NCBI GenBank assembly: GCA_040883315.1
Contig: JBFLKU010000011.1
Coordinates: forward strand, 1 to 64,000
DNA length: 64,000 bases
Direction of reading: 5' to 3'
Source: JAFGUF01 sp040883315
GTDB lineage: Bacteria; Bacillota; Clostridia; Christensenellales; UMGS416
Each line of letters opens with the position of its first letter. Within the stretch, counting starts at the first letter, position 1. A program made the position numbers and the translations under genes. Shown in pieces: positions 16,854 through 26,052 of this stretch. The notes under the pieces were generated by a model. It was not told where the DNA came from. It did no database searches and saw only the letters and a program-made list of their open reading frames with translations.

Positions 16854-18383
16854 TCATCCCATAGGGTCTACGGCCTCTCCGTTTATTCTCACTTCAAAGT
16901 GCACGTGATTACCAGAAGATGTACCGGTTGAGCCAACCAGTGCTATCACTTCGCCTTTTTTCACATATTGATTATTCTTCACCAGCAATGTGCTGCAGTG
17001 TCCATATCTCGTTTCTACTCCGCCATCATGCTTTATCTTCACCATCAGTCCATATCCGCTGACAGAGCCGGCAAATGAAACCTGTCCATCTTCACTGGCA
17101 TATATAGGCGTACCGTATGGTGCAGCTAGGTCCATCCCTTTGTGAAAGGTCGATGCCCCTTCTATTTCCGTTTTTCTATATCCAAATTCTGATGTTATAG
17201 TATAGTTTTTCAGTGGCAGCGACATACGTCCCTGCTTTGCTAATGTAAGTACATGAGGCACCTCCATTGTGCCTTTCATCAGTATCTCATCCACAGGCTC
17301 TCTTGTGGGTGCTTCTGCCATCAGTACTTCGTATGTGGATTCCGAACCGTTTATAAACGTGACATTGGCCTTAATGTTTCTCAGCCCCACAACGCCCTGC
17401 TGTTGGACTTTTGTCTGGGTTTTATACATGGATTCATTCTCTACAATTATTGTATTGTAGGGCATTTGCTCCACTCTCTCTTGGTACTCAGTGTATTTTA
17501 CGTTAACTATATTGTTTATTTTGCTTACAATAAGCATATCACCCTTGTATATCTTCCCATCCAAAGCCAAGGTTGGGTTTGCCTTTTTTATATCAGATAA
17601 TTTTAATCCATATGATTTACATATGCTATATAGGCTCTCACCAGACACTACCTTGTGCATTCTCACTTCCATGTCTTTGCCATACTGCATAATTCTAAGC
17701 GCAGTCTCTTTGTCCTGTGCCACCTTTTCGTAGCTTATTACTTCGCTCTTTATTTCAACATTTTCAAGGAAGTCTATGTCAAATCTATTTTCAGATCCTT
17801 CTTCATTTTTGTATGGCAGCAAAATCTGTTCCAGCACCCATTGTGCATCTGTTCGCTGCTCTAGAGCCAGCACAGGGCTATTATTCACGTATATCACCCA
17901 AGCTATCACATTCACCTTCAGATTTCCGCGGATTATATCCTGATAGTAGCTTGTAGGGCACACGAACTGCTCTGCTATTTTCACAGGCTCATACGTCAGC
18001 ACAGTATCCTTGGATATTTCCATGTTGTAATAGGTTTCATTTTCTGCGTATATTTCCTGTATCAGGCTTTCAAGCTCTGTGATATCTTTAAACACACCAA
18101 TAGATTTATCATTAAGATAAACTTGATATGCTTCAATATAATTCATATCTGAAAAAAGCGGGATTATGGCTGCAAACAAAAAAACTGAAAATAAAATAAG
18201 CACTACTACAATAGCTGACCTTTTTAGGTCAATTTTTGATGAAAGAGCATTTATTCTATTTATAAATTTATTGTGCAAAAGAGAAGGAGGCTTTTTGTCG
18301 CCTTTCTGCTCTTTTCTCAAATTCTCATTTATGCTTTGTATTTTTTCTTCGTTTTCTTTTTCTGTAATTCTATTGTTTCTCAT
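16854..18383 (-). CDS. LysM-G5-M23 cell-wall peptidase, second tandem copy
   Basis: A 509 aa membrane-anchored wall hydrolase. Order: cytoplasmic basic part (1-55), hydrophobic segment (about 56-78), an 'AYQVYLNDKSIGVFKD' domain (about 85-225), LysM ('HKVVSGESLYSICKSYG', about 242-288), G5 (about 290-365), and M23 peptidase with Zn ligands in 'FHKGMDLA' and 'HVHFE' and the catalytic 'RYGHCS' (about 400-509). It resembles the gene just upstream along its length, so it is a tandem duplicate. The ATG lacks a visible ribosome-binding site, so translation probably depends on the upstream gene 18 bases away. Confidence 0.88.
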   Translation of the reverse strand: MRNNRITEKENEEKIQSINENLRKEQKGDKKPPSLLHNKFINRINALSSKIDLKRSAIVVVLILFSVFLFAAIIPLFSDMNYIEAYQVYLNDKSIGVFKDITELESLIQEIYAENETYYNMEISKDTVLTYEPVKIAEQFVCPTSYYQDIIRGNLKVNVIAWVIYVNNSPVLALEQRTDAQWVLEQILLPYKNEEGSENRFDIDFLENVEIKSEVISYEKVAQDKETALRIMQYGKDMEVRMHKVVSGESLYSICKSYGLKLSDIKKANPTLALDGKIYKGDMLIVSKINNIVNVKYTEYQERVEQMPYNTIIVENESMYKTQTKVQQQGVVGLRNIKANVTFINGSESTYEVLMAEAPTREPVDEILMKGTMEVPHVLTLAKQGRMSLPLKNYTITSEFGYRKTEIEGASTFHKGMDLAAPYGTPIYASEDGQVSFAGSVSGYGLMVKIKHDGGVETRYGHCSTLLVKNNQYVKKGEVIALVGSTGTSSGNHVHFEVRINGEAVDPMG

Positions 18384-18401
18384 ACTGTTAAAAAATATTA
18401 A

Positions 18402-20027
18402 TCATGGAGCAGGTCCGTCATATTCGCCTAATGGGTCATATGCTTTTCCGCTTACCCTTACTTCCCAGTGAAGGTGAGGTCCGCTGGATACACCTGTGTT
18501 CCCAACCAAAGCAATCAACTGCCCTTGCTCTACTCTCTCACCCTTGGATACCAAAAGCTCCGAGCAGTGACCATATCTTGTCTCTACACCGTTTCCGTGG
18601 TCTATTTTTATGTATAGTCCGTATCCAGTGCCAGATCCTGAATGCGTTACTACGCCATCTTCACATGCATATATAGGCGTTCCTTTATCGGCTGCCAAGT
18701 CTACGCCTTTGTGCCATGTGGATGCTCCTGCCACTTCTACAGAACGTGGCCCAAACTTTGAGCTTACTCTGTACGTATCTCTTATTGGCACTATCATTCC
18801 ACCTGAAGTCGCTTTTTCCAGCAGCTTCGGAACAGTTTTTGTGCCCCTTTTGATTATTCTGTTTACAGGCTCAATTCTGTTTTCCTCACTTATTACCTCC
18901 ACCTCCGTCTCTACGCCGTTAATAAAGGTTATCAGTGCATGCACATCGTGGGATCCATTTACTCCAGGCTGTATTTCTACAACCTGCGTTTTATACATAG
19001 AGTCATCTTTTATCTCTTCTGTCTCATATTCTATCACTTGTCCGACTTTATCCACCTCTTCAACGAATTTAACATTAACTCTGTTAAGAGGAGATGCAAT
19101 CAATAATTTATCACCGGGATATATTTTACTGTTGGATGCCAAGGCAGGGTTAGCCTTTCTTAGGTCAGCCACCGTGACTCCATAGCTTTTGCTTATTTTA
19201 TATAATGATTCTCCTGATACAACAACATGGTTTTTTTGTTCTACTTCCGCTTTGCCAAATCTCAGCAAGTTGTATGCTGTTTCTTCATCTGTAACCTGAG
19301 AATATTCTATAGCCATTTGTTTAACAGTTACATCCTCTACAAATCCTACGCTGATTCTGTTTCTCTCTGTTGGCACATCCAAAAATGGTGCTTTTACTCT
19401 ATCAAGTGCACTATTTGCTTCTTCCTCTGTCTTCACAGCAGCGGCAGGCGCATTGTTCACCAATATAACCCAAGCCATAACTTTTACGTCAATACAGCCC
19501 TTTAAAATATCAACAAATACCGTATCCGGGCATATGAATTGCTTATCTATTTTTACAGGATTATATTCCAGCACCGCAGTGTCAAATACATCCATGTCAT
19601 AGTCTTCTTTGAACTCTAATATAATATCATCCAAGGCATTGGAAATAGGCTCTACCTTTTCTGCCACACCCAAAACTGTGCCATTTAGTATCACCTCATA
19701 GCCATCTACTATTTCGGCTTTTGCGCTAGCTGGGAAGAGCACCAGACTGCCTGTCAGTAAAACTACCACTAATACGGCTGCTGCAATTGCCTTCTTTCCA
19801 AAGCCAAATAAGAAATTACGCCTTTTCTTGCTGTGCTTGCTTTTTACGTATTGTTTATAGCCTGCTTCATAGCCAGACTCTTTCACTAGATTTTCCCTTG
19901 CAGCTTCCATTCTTTGGCTTTTGGTGCTGCGGACTTCATCCAGCTCCTTTTTGTCTTCTATTACCAGCTTTTTGTAGTGCCTATCTGAATATTTTTTTCT
20001 TGAGTAATTATTTCTTCCGCTGTTCAT
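18402..20027 (-). CDS. LysM-G5-M23 cell-wall peptidase, first tandem copy
   Basis: A 541 aa paralogue of the following gene with the same order: basic cytoplasmic part, hydrophobic segment (about 73-95), 'GYEVILNGTVLGVAEK' domain, LysM ('HVVVSGESLYKISKSYG'), G5 ('VNVKFVEEVDKVGQVIEY'), and M23 with 'WHKGVDLAADKG', 'RYGHCS' and 'HLHWE'. All metal and catalytic residues are present. M23 enzymes cut peptidoglycan peptide bonds. The ATG overlaps the M1 peptidase stop (TAATG) and GGTGGG precedes it. Confidence 0.9.
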   Translation of the reverse strand: MNSGRNNYSRKKYSDRHYKKLVIEDKKELDEVRSTKSQRMEAARENLVKESGYEAGYKQYVKSKHSKKRRNFLFGFGKKAIAAAVLVVVLLTGSLVLFPASAKAEIVDGYEVILNGTVLGVAEKVEPISNALDDIILEFKEDYDMDVFDTAVLEYNPVKIDKQFICPDTVFVDILKGCIDVKVMAWVILVNNAPAAAVKTEEEANSALDRVKAPFLDVPTERNRISVGFVEDVTVKQMAIEYSQVTDEETAYNLLRFGKAEVEQKNHVVVSGESLYKISKSYGVTVADLRKANPALASNSKIYPGDKLLIASPLNRVNVKFVEEVDKVGQVIEYETEEIKDDSMYKTQVVEIQPGVNGSHDVHALITFINGVETEVEVISEENRIEPVNRIIKRGTKTVPKLLEKATSGGMIVPIRDTYRVSSKFGPRSVEVAGASTWHKGVDLAADKGTPIYACEDGVVTHSGSGTGYGLYIKIDHGNGVETRYGHCSELLVSKGERVEQGQLIALVGNTGVSSGPHLHWEVRVSGKAYDPLGEYDGPAP

Positions 20028-21613
20028 TAATTTCCCACCTGTATCTGCATGTTTTCGTCAAACCACCATGTGATATCTTCGCCTGTGATTTGCTCTATTG
20101 CTTCTTCCAAGTCTTCTCTATGGGCAATTTGGAATTTATTGCTTTCCATATAAAGACTCATAGCTTTATAAAAATCTTCTTCGCCTAAGTATTCTCTCAA
20201 ATCGTCTATCATCCATCCGCCATATCCATATACTATCAATGAATAGTCATTTATATATTCTGTAGTATCTAAATCTATCCTAGTGGTTCTCTTTTCTGCT
20301 CTCTTTTCTCTGTTTGCAAAATCATCATCTACATATTTTTTTATCAGCTTTTCATAGCTTTCCGGATATACATGCTCATAATACACCCTTTGAGAAAATG
20401 TTGCAAGAGCCTCATCCAGCCACGGCTCAGCTATCTGGTCATTGCCTACCATAGCATACCACCATTGATGAGCTGTCTCATGGGCTACTATCATCTCCAT
20501 TACGCCCTTTAATCCCTCTGAATAGAATGCATCGCCAATTAGCACCATCCCAGGGTATTCCATGCCGCCAATAAAGAAATTTGTCTCCACCACATTGAAT
20601 GTTTCGTATGGATATTCACCGAAAAGCTCTGAGAATACTTCTATGGAGTCTGCAGCCGCCTCTAGCGCGATTTCATTAAATTTGCTGTTGCCTATTCCAT
20701 ATGCGTATACTTCTACGCCATTTATGTTTTTGCTCAGTACCTCGAATTCATCGCTGGCAACAAACCCAAAGTCTCTTCTGTTTTGTCCGTCTACATTATA
20801 GATTGCCATCTTTCCTTCATATTCTGTGTTTGTAATCTTGCCTGTTGGTGCCACTATATAATCTTTAGGCACAGTAATTCTAGCTGTATAGTCTCCGCAT
20901 TCTGTAAAAAAAGGATCTCCTATATTATTATATTCATACATATAGTATCCGTTTTCTTTATCATAGACCGCCATTATTGGATTGCAGTTTACTAATGATA
21001 TAGTATCCTCGCCATATCCGAATCTGCCAAAACTATGGGGAATATTAACCGTGTATTCTATTTTAATCTCTATGCTTTCATCAGGCTCTACCGCCTTTTC
21101 CAAATCTATTACAAGCAAATGATTCTGGCTTCCTGCCACCTCATATTTTGCTCCAGTTTCCGATTCAACGTTCTTTATTTCTATGCTGCCAGCAGAAAAT
21201 CCAAAAGGATAGCCGTATTTTGCATGCTCTTCTTTGATAGCATAGTATTCTTCCTTTTCATATGAATTTGCATACAAATAAAATATCAAATGATCCATTT
21301 CTTCTTCATTATTATTATAATATGTAAAATTCAAAACGCCGTCCATAGTCATTTTTTTTACGTCTAGGGACAAATCGAAATCATATTTGTAGTCCCTGAA
21401 TGGGTCTTCATCTTCATATAGTATCTCTTCTTCTACTTTAGTAGCAGTCTCTTCTATTGCAGTAGTATATGCAGGCGTATTTTCCGCCTGTACTTGCTCA
21501 TCATTTTCAGTATTGCGATTTTTTAGTGCTAATATTACAAACAGTGCTATCAATAGCACTATTAATAAAGCAAATAAAATTTTTAAATATGATTTTTTAA
21601 ATTGATTGCTCAT
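20027..21613 (-). CDS. Membrane-anchored M1-family metallopeptidase
   Basis: A 528 aa protein with an N-terminal anchor (about 10-32), an acidic linker, and an M1 aminopeptidase-like body. The zinc motif is 'HETAHQWWYAMVGNDQIAEPWLDEALATF', giving HExxH and the third ligand Glu 18 residues on (about 381-405). The exopeptidase motif 'GGMEYPGM' (about 351) matches the family GAMEN. It probably acts outside the membrane. First gene of the operon with the two M23 proteins, so the three may act together on wall or surface peptides. Confidence 0.88.
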   Translation of the reverse strand: MSNQFKKSYLKILFALLIVLLIALFVILALKNRNTENDEQVQAENTPAYTTAIEETATKVEEEILYEDEDPFRDYKYDFDLSLDVKKMTMDGVLNFTYYNNNEEEMDHLIFYLYANSYEKEEYYAIKEEHAKYGYPFGFSAGSIEIKNVESETGAKYEVAGSQNHLLVIDLEKAVEPDESIEIKIEYTVNIPHSFGRFGYGEDTISLVNCNPIMAVYDKENGYYMYEYNNIGDPFFTECGDYTARITVPKDYIVAPTGKITNTEYEGKMAIYNVDGQNRRDFGFVASDEFEVLSKNINGVEVYAYGIGNSKFNEIALEAAADSIEVFSELFGEYPYETFNVVETNFFIGGMEYPGMVLIGDAFYSEGLKGVMEMIVAHETAHQWWYAMVGNDQIAEPWLDEALATFSQRVYYEHVYPESYEKLIKKYVDDDFANREKRAEKRTTRIDLDTTEYINDYSLIVYGYGGWMIDDLREYLGEEDFYKAMSLYMESNKFQIAHREDLEEAIEQITGEDITWWFDENMQIQVGN

Positions 21614-21658
21614 AGCAGCTCCTAAGTATCCAAAATATCAGGATAATAATGTTACACA

Positions 21659-21687
21659 ATTGTATCATAATTGTAACGCAATTGCAA
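21659..21687 (-). promoter_or_regulatory. Promoter of the M1-M23-M23 operon with phased AATTG repeats
   Basis: TTGCAA (21687-21682), 17 bases, TACAAT (21664-21659), with TG-A before the -10. On the plus strand AATTG recurs three times at exact 11-base intervals across the spacer (starting at about 21658, 21669 and 21680). Confidence 0.6.
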
Positions 21688-21754
21688 TCTGTATAATCTT
21701 GGCTATATTTTGTGTTAATTATATAAAGTGATTTACTATATAAATGTGATTATA

Positions 21755-22486
21755 TTACTTGTTGGATTTCAATATTTCCAGAAATTCAACATCTTCTTTG
21801 CTCAGTTCTGCTTTTTCCAGTAAATCCGGGCGCTTGTGGAATGTCTCTTCCAGCTGCCTCTCTCTTTGCCATTTTTTTATGTTAAGATGATGACCGCTTG
21901 TCAGCACTTCTGGCACTTTCATTCCTTCATAGTCTGCTGGACGTGTGTATTGAGGATACTCCAGAAGGTCATCTTCAAAGCTTTCTTCCATGTGGACATC
22001 CTCTGCACCCAAAACTCCGGGAATAAATCTCATAATAGCATCAATCGCTACCAATGCTGCCAGCTCTCCACCGGTCAGCACATAGTCGCCTATAGATAGC
22101 TCCATATCCACCAGCTTTTCTATAACTCTCTGGTCCACTCCCTCGTAGTGTCCGCACAGAAAGGTGACCGATTCCATATTCGCCATTTCTCTGGCTATTT
22201 TGTTGTCCAGCACTTTTCCCTTTGGCGACATATACACAACTTTTGTATTGGGCTGCTTTTTCTTCACATCTTTTATACAGTCAAATAGAGGCTGCGGCAT
22301 CATCAGCATGCCTGCACCTCCGCCAAAAGGAGTATCATCCACTTTGTCGTGCTTATCTTTGGAAAAGTCTCTGATGTTCACTGCGTTTATATCAACATGA
22401 CCATTCTTCACAGCACGTGCACCGATAGAATGGCTGAAATAATTCTCTATAATATCCGGAAATAATGTCAAAACATTAATATTCAT
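21755..22486 (-). CDS. trmD: tRNA (guanine37-N1)-methyltransferase
   Basis: The 243 aa SPOUT enzyme methylates G37 of tRNAs for Leu, Pro and Arg, which prevents +1 frameshifting. Seen: 'NVLTLFPDIIENYF', 'FGGGAGMLMMPQPL', the trefoil-knot 'LCGHYEGVDQRV' and 'SIGDYVLTGGELAALVAIDA'. It overlaps the end of rimM by 11 bases and is the last gene of the ylxM-trmD operon. rplS, which often follows, is absent; no strong terminator is visible in the 140 bases after it. Confidence 0.97.
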   Translation of the reverse strand: MNINVLTLFPDIIENYFSHSIGARAVKNGHVDINAVNIRDFSKDKHDKVDDTPFGGGAGMLMMPQPLFDCIKDVKKKQPNTKVVYMSPKGKVLDNKIAREMANMESVTFLCGHYEGVDQRVIEKLVDMELSIGDYVLTGGELAALVAIDAIMRFIPGVLGAEDVHMEESFEDDLLEYPQYTRPADYEGMKVPEVLTSGHHLNIKKWQRERQLEETFHKRPDLLEKAELSKEDVEFLEILKSNK

Positions 22487-22991
22487 ATAAAGCCACTTCC
22501 GCTAGTCTATGCTTTATGAGCACTATTTCTTTTTTTTCTATATCGATTTCTTTGATAACGCTATTTAGTACCGGTACCAATATTTCTCCGTTTTTGTTTT
22601 TTATCACATAAACGTCGTTTGCACCATTTTGCATAACATTAATAAGGCTTCCTAGTTCCTCATTTTCATCATCAAAAACCATGCAGCCTAGCAAATCGTC
22701 AATATAGTACCTGCCTGATGGCAGCTTTGGAGCATTCTCTTTTTCCACATATATCTCTACGCCTCGCAGTCCTTCCGCCATGTCTCGGTCCTCTATTCCT
22801 GCCAGCTTGATATATGCCATTGTATTGTCTGCTCTCGCACTTTGGATGTCGACTTTTTTGTCTTTTATAATTATGTGTTTTAGATGACACAAAACATCAG
22901 GGGTGTCAGTGTATGGTTTCACCTTTACTTCACCCTTGATGCCCTGAGCTTTTACTATCACACCTAATAAGAATGTGTTTTTTTCGTTCAT
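22476..22991 (-). CDS. rimM: 16S rRNA processing protein RimM
   Basis: A 171 aa factor that helps 30S head maturation by binding S19. Seen: N-terminal beta-barrel 'LLGVIVKAQGIKGEVKVKPYTD' and the C-terminal PRC barrel ('YYIDDLLGCMVFDDENEELG'). The ATG follows directly on the khpA stop with no gap. Confidence 0.94.
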   Translation of the reverse strand: MNEKNTFLLGVIVKAQGIKGEVKVKPYTDTPDVLCHLKHIIIKDKKVDIQSARADNTMAYIKLAGIEDRDMAEGLRGVEIYVEKENAPKLPSGRYYIDDLLGCMVFDDENEELGSLINVMQNGANDVYVIKNKNGEILVPVLNSVIKEIDIEKKEIVLIKHRLAEVALYEY

Positions 22992-23231
22992 CTAGTCTAG
23001 TATTTCCACTATATATTTTTTGTTTGAGTTGCTTGTTGCAGACCTCACCAAGGTTCTGATAGCCTTTGCTATTCTGCCTTGTTTGCCTATTACACGTCCC
23101 ATATCGTCCGGTGCAACGCGCAGCTCCAGCACGACGAGCTTATCCTTATCTACCCTATTCACCTTCACTTCATCCGGCTGGCTTACTAAAGAGCGTGCAA
23201 CATACTCAACCAATTCTCTAGTTTTATCCAT
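22992..23231 (-). CDS. khpA: KH-domain RNA-binding protein KhpA/YlqC
   Basis: A 79 aa single KH domain with 'MGRVIGKQGRIAKAIRTLVRS' (GxxG loop GKQG). In Bacillota KhpA pairs with KhpB/EloR and affects cell elongation and RNA stability. It lies between rpsP and rimM, the conserved place. Confidence 0.93.
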   Translation of the reverse strand: MDKTRELVEYVARSLVSQPDEVKVNRVDKDKLVVLELRVAPDDMGRVIGKQGRIAKAIRTLVRSATSNSNKKYIVEILD

Positions 23232-23256
23232 TATCTATTCCTTTTCTAGATACATA

Positions 23257-23499
23257 CTAAAGGATGCCTGATTTTTTCAACAATCCTCTTACTGTATCTG
23301 TTGGTTGTGCGCCTGTCTTCAGCCATTTTTGTGCCTTTTCAGCGTCTATTTTCAGCTCTTCTGGATTTGATACTGGATTGTAATATCCAATTTGCTCTAT
23401 GAACCTGCCATCTCTAGGTGCTCTTGTGTCTGCTGCAACTATACGATAGAAAGGTTTCTTTTTTTGTCCCATTCTTTTTAGTCTTAATTTTACTGCCAT
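23257..23499 (-). CDS. rpsP: 30S ribosomal protein S16
   Basis: The 80 aa begin 'AVKLRLKRMGQKKKPFYRIVAADTR', the S16 signature; the end is truncated relative to some homologues but normal for Bacillota. S16 is needed for 30S assembly. An AAAGGAA site precedes the ATG. It lies 65 bases after ffh in the same operon. Confidence 0.97.
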   Translation of the reverse strand: MAVKLRLKRMGQKKKPFYRIVAADTRAPRDGRFIEQIGYYNPVSNPEELKIDAEKAQKWLKTGAQPTDTVRGLLKKSGIL

Positions 23500-23564
23500 T
23501 GTCGTATTCCTTTCGAATTGTGTTATTTATATTAAGCTTTTGTTTTTCAAAGCCTATTTACCAT

Positions 23565-24896
23565 CTAAAACGGCATATTGAAAGGCATATTGCCTCTTCT
23601 TCCGCGTCCCTTGCCACCAAAAGTTTTCATCATTTGCTTCATACCGTCAAATTGCTTTAGCAGCCTATTTATATCCTGCACCTGCATTCCGCATCCTGCC
23701 GCAATCCTTTTTTTCCTAGACGCATTTAATATTTTCGGGTTTCTTCTTTCCTTTATTGTCATGGAAAGTATTATAGCTTTGGTTCTTTCTATTTGCTTGC
23801 TGTCTATGCTTTCTTCATCTATGTTTGGCGTGCCTGGCATCATCTTCATCAGAGCACCCATTCCACCCATTTTATTCATCTGCTCAAATGAATCCAAGAA
23901 ATCTTCGAGTGTAAATGAAGCCTTCTTCATTTTTTCATTCAGCTTTTTGGCGTTCTCTTCGTCGAAAGATTCCTGAGCTTTTTCTATTAGTGTCAGCATG
24001 TCACCCATGCCAAGTATTCTGCTTGCCATTCTATCCGGGTGAAATGGCTCTATATCATCAAGCTTCTCTCCGACGCCCACATACTTTATACTCTTGCCAG
24101 TCACCTCACGCACGCTCAGTGCTGCTCCTCCTCTGGCATCGCCATCTAGCTTTGTCAGTATTGCACCATCGATTTGTATAGCTTCATCAAAAGCTTTGGC
24201 AGCATTCACAGCGTCCTGTCCTGTCATAGCATCTATGACCAGAAGAATCTCATCCGGCTTTATGGCCTTTTTAATATCCTTAAGCTCATCCATCAGCTCT
24301 TCATCAATATGAAGTCTTCCAGCTGTATCTACTATAAGAACATCTCTGCCGCCTTTTTTGGCTGCACGCAATGCTTCCTTGGCTATCTTCACTGGGTTTT
24401 CCTGACCCATTTCGAAAACCGTCACTCCTGCCTGCTCTCCCACTACTTTCAGCTGCTCTATAGCAGCCGGTCTGTATATGTCGCACGCCGCTATCATAGG
24501 GCGCTTATTGTCCTTTTCCTTCATGTGCTTTGCCAGCTTGGCACACATTGTGGTTTTTCCTGCGCCTTGCAGTCCACATAGCATCACTATTGTAGGAGGA
24601 TTAGAAGAGTATACTATCTTCTCTCTTTTTTTCCCCATTATGTTTGATAGCTCTTCATTTACTATCTTGATAACTTGCTGTCCAGGCGTGAGTGATTGCA
24701 TCACTTCCTCGCCTACAGCTCTATCTGATACGGCTTTTACAAACTTTTTTGCTACCATAAAGTTGACGTCGGCTTCCAGCAGTGCTCTGCGTACTTCCCG
24801 CATCGCTTCATTTACATCTGCCTCTGTCAGCTTTCCTCTTTGTCTTATTCTGCTGAATACTGCGTTTAGCTTGTCTGTTAATCCTTCAAAAGCCAT
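23565..24896 (-). CDS. ffh: Signal recognition particle protein Ffh
   Basis: A 443 aa SRP GTPase that binds signal peptides of membrane proteins. Seen: N domain, G domain with 'GLQGAGKTT' (about 107-115), 'DTAGR' (about 190), 'TKLDGDARGG' (about 247), and the methionine-rich M domain from about 325 ('GGMGALMKMMPG'), with a Gly/Arg-rich tail. The SRP RNA is not in the window. It follows ylxM by 14 bases. Confidence 0.97.
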   Translation of the reverse strand: MAFEGLTDKLNAVFSRIRQRGKLTEADVNEAMREVRRALLEADVNFMVAKKFVKAVSDRAVGEEVMQSLTPGQQVIKIVNEELSNIMGKKREKIVYSSNPPTIVMLCGLQGAGKTTMCAKLAKHMKEKDNKRPMIAACDIYRPAAIEQLKVVGEQAGVTVFEMGQENPVKIAKEALRAAKKGGRDVLIVDTAGRLHIDEELMDELKDIKKAIKPDEILLVIDAMTGQDAVNAAKAFDEAIQIDGAILTKLDGDARGGAALSVREVTGKSIKYVGVGEKLDDIEPFHPDRMASRILGMGDMLTLIEKAQESFDEENAKKLNEKMKKASFTLEDFLDSFEQMNKMGGMGALMKMMPGTPNIDEESIDSKQIERTKAIILSMTIKERRNPKILNASRKKRIAAGCGMQVQDINRLLKQFDGMKQMMKTFGGKGRGRRGNMPFNMPF

Positions 24897-24910
24897 CTAA
24901 TACCTTCCTG

Positions 24911-25252
24911 TCAATACTCCCACTTTTCCATTAAATCTATAATTTCATCATATATATCTTTGTATATATCGCTGTTGTATAAAACTTCTGCCTTGTCTTT
25001 TAGGTTTTTGATTCTGCTTCCTATATCAAAATATCTTTTCAGTAGTCCCAGCTTCTCTTCATAATTAATAAGTGTCTTTTCACCGCGCTTCAGCGAATCG
25101 TGAACTGCCTGCCTTGTTATATTCAGCGTCTCTGATATTTCAGACAAAGATAAATCATCGCCATAGTGCATTTCCATTGCGCTTCTTTGTCTTTCTGTCA
25201 GCATAGCACCATAGAAATCCAGCAGCCAATTTATCTTTACATTGGTATCCAA
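24911..25252 (-). CDS. ylxM: YlxM/p13-like helix-turn-helix protein
   Basis: A 113 aa sigma-like HTH protein ('LSLSEISETLNITRQAVHDSLKRGEKTL', about 34-61), always next to ffh in Bacillota and linked with SRP. The only start that keeps the conserved 'INWLLDFYGAMLT' region is a TTG at 25252, with AAAGGAG ten bases before. The TTG overlaps the last base of a consensus -10 box, so a transcript from that promoter would start inside the gene. The start is therefore uncertain. Confidence 0.85.
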   Translation of the reverse strand: MDTNVKINWLLDFYGAMLTERQRSAMEMHYGDDLSLSEISETLNITRQAVHDSLKRGEKTLINYEEKLGLLKRYFDIGSRIKNLKDKAEVLYNSDIYKDIYDEIIDLMEKWEY

Positions 25253-25280
25253 TTATACACCACTCCTTTGCGCGTGTCAA
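25252..25280 (-). promoter_or_regulatory. Perfect consensus promoter overlying the ylxM start
   Basis: TTGACA (25280-25275), 17 bases, TATAAT (25257-25252) on the minus strand. Transcription would begin near 25246-25243, after the TTG start of ylxM. Confidence 0.75.
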
Positions 25281-25296
25281 GGCAATTACCTTTACA

Positions 25297-25335
25297 GTAA
25301 AATTGCTCTAGTGGTACTATACACTAAAGCAATTC
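25297..25335 (-). terminator. Terminator after the rubrerythrin gene
   Basis: AATTGCTTTAGTG pairs with CCACTAGAGCAATT around a short loop on the minus strand, followed by TTTT, about 30 bases past the stop. The T-run is short. Confidence 0.55.
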
Positions 25336-25362
25336 TTTTTGCAATATTAATTTTAAACTATC

Positions 25363-25899
25363 TTAGTAATTCTTTGCCCTTACCTCGAAATGTGCTCTTG
25401 GATGTGAGCAAACCGGACAAACCTGTTGTGCGTCTGTGCCCACGTGAATATGTCCGCAGTTGGAGCATATCCATTCGGTCTCATTGTCTTTCTTGAATAC
25501 TTTTGCGTCCTGTAGATTCTTCAAAAGGGTGTTATATCTCTCTTCATGCTCTTTTTCTATTGCAGCTACTCCATCAAATAATGCAGCAATATCGTCAAAG
25601 CCTTCATCTCTTGCATCTTTTGCAAAGTTAGGATACATTTCTGTCCATTCATAGTGTTCGCCTTCTGAGCACGCCATTAGATTTGACTGTGTGTTTCCTA
25701 TGCCTCCTAGTAGCTTAAACCATATTTTTGCATGCTCTTTTTCGTTGTATGCAGTTTCTTCAAAGATTTTAGACATCTGTACAAATCCTTCTTTTTTTGC
25801 TACTGATGCAAAATAGGTATATTTGTTTCTTGCCTGTGATTCGCCTGCGAATGCTTCCTTTAGATTTGCCTCTGTTTTTGTTCCTTTTAAATCTTTCAT
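25363..25899 (-). CDS. Rubrerythrin
   Basis: A 178 aa diiron peroxidase that detoxifies hydrogen peroxide in anaerobes. Seen: a four-helix ferritin-like domain with carboxylate/His ligands in 'EAFAGESQARNKY', 'EETAYNEKEHAKIW' and 'AAIEKEHEERY', then a C-terminal rubredoxin-like FeCys4 domain 'CSNCGHIHVG...CPVCSHP' (about 145-168). AAGGAGG precedes the ATG. It is divergent from the serpin gene, with a promoter at 26005-26013, giving a leader of about 100 nt. Confidence 0.95.
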   Translation of the reverse strand: MKDLKGTKTEANLKEAFAGESQARNKYTYFASVAKKEGFVQMSKIFEETAYNEKEHAKIWFKLLGGIGNTQSNLMACSEGEHYEWTEMYPNFAKDARDEGFDDIAALFDGVAAIEKEHEERYNTLLKNLQDAKVFKKDNETEWICSNCGHIHVGTDAQQVCPVCSHPRAHFEVRAKNY

Positions 25900-26004
25900 A
25901 TTTCCTCCTTGTATGATGTTTTAATCTGATATTTGCTAAATGTCGCTTATGCGGCAATACATGCCCTTGTAGATTTGTTATTATGTGGTAATGCTTCTAT
26001 TTGC

Positions 26005-26013
26005 ATTATAACA
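26005..26013 (-). promoter_or_regulatory. Extended -10 promoter of the rubrerythrin gene
   Basis: TGT-TATAAT on the minus strand. No good -35. It is divergent from the serpin promoter about 50 bases away. Confidence 0.45.
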
Positions 26014-26052
26014 TCACATGATAAAAAAAACTATAGCAAATTTTTTTGGCAG

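Noticed and set aside
18610..19185. 191-codon plus-strand ORF
   Set aside because: Antisense to the conserved M23 gene; no family features.
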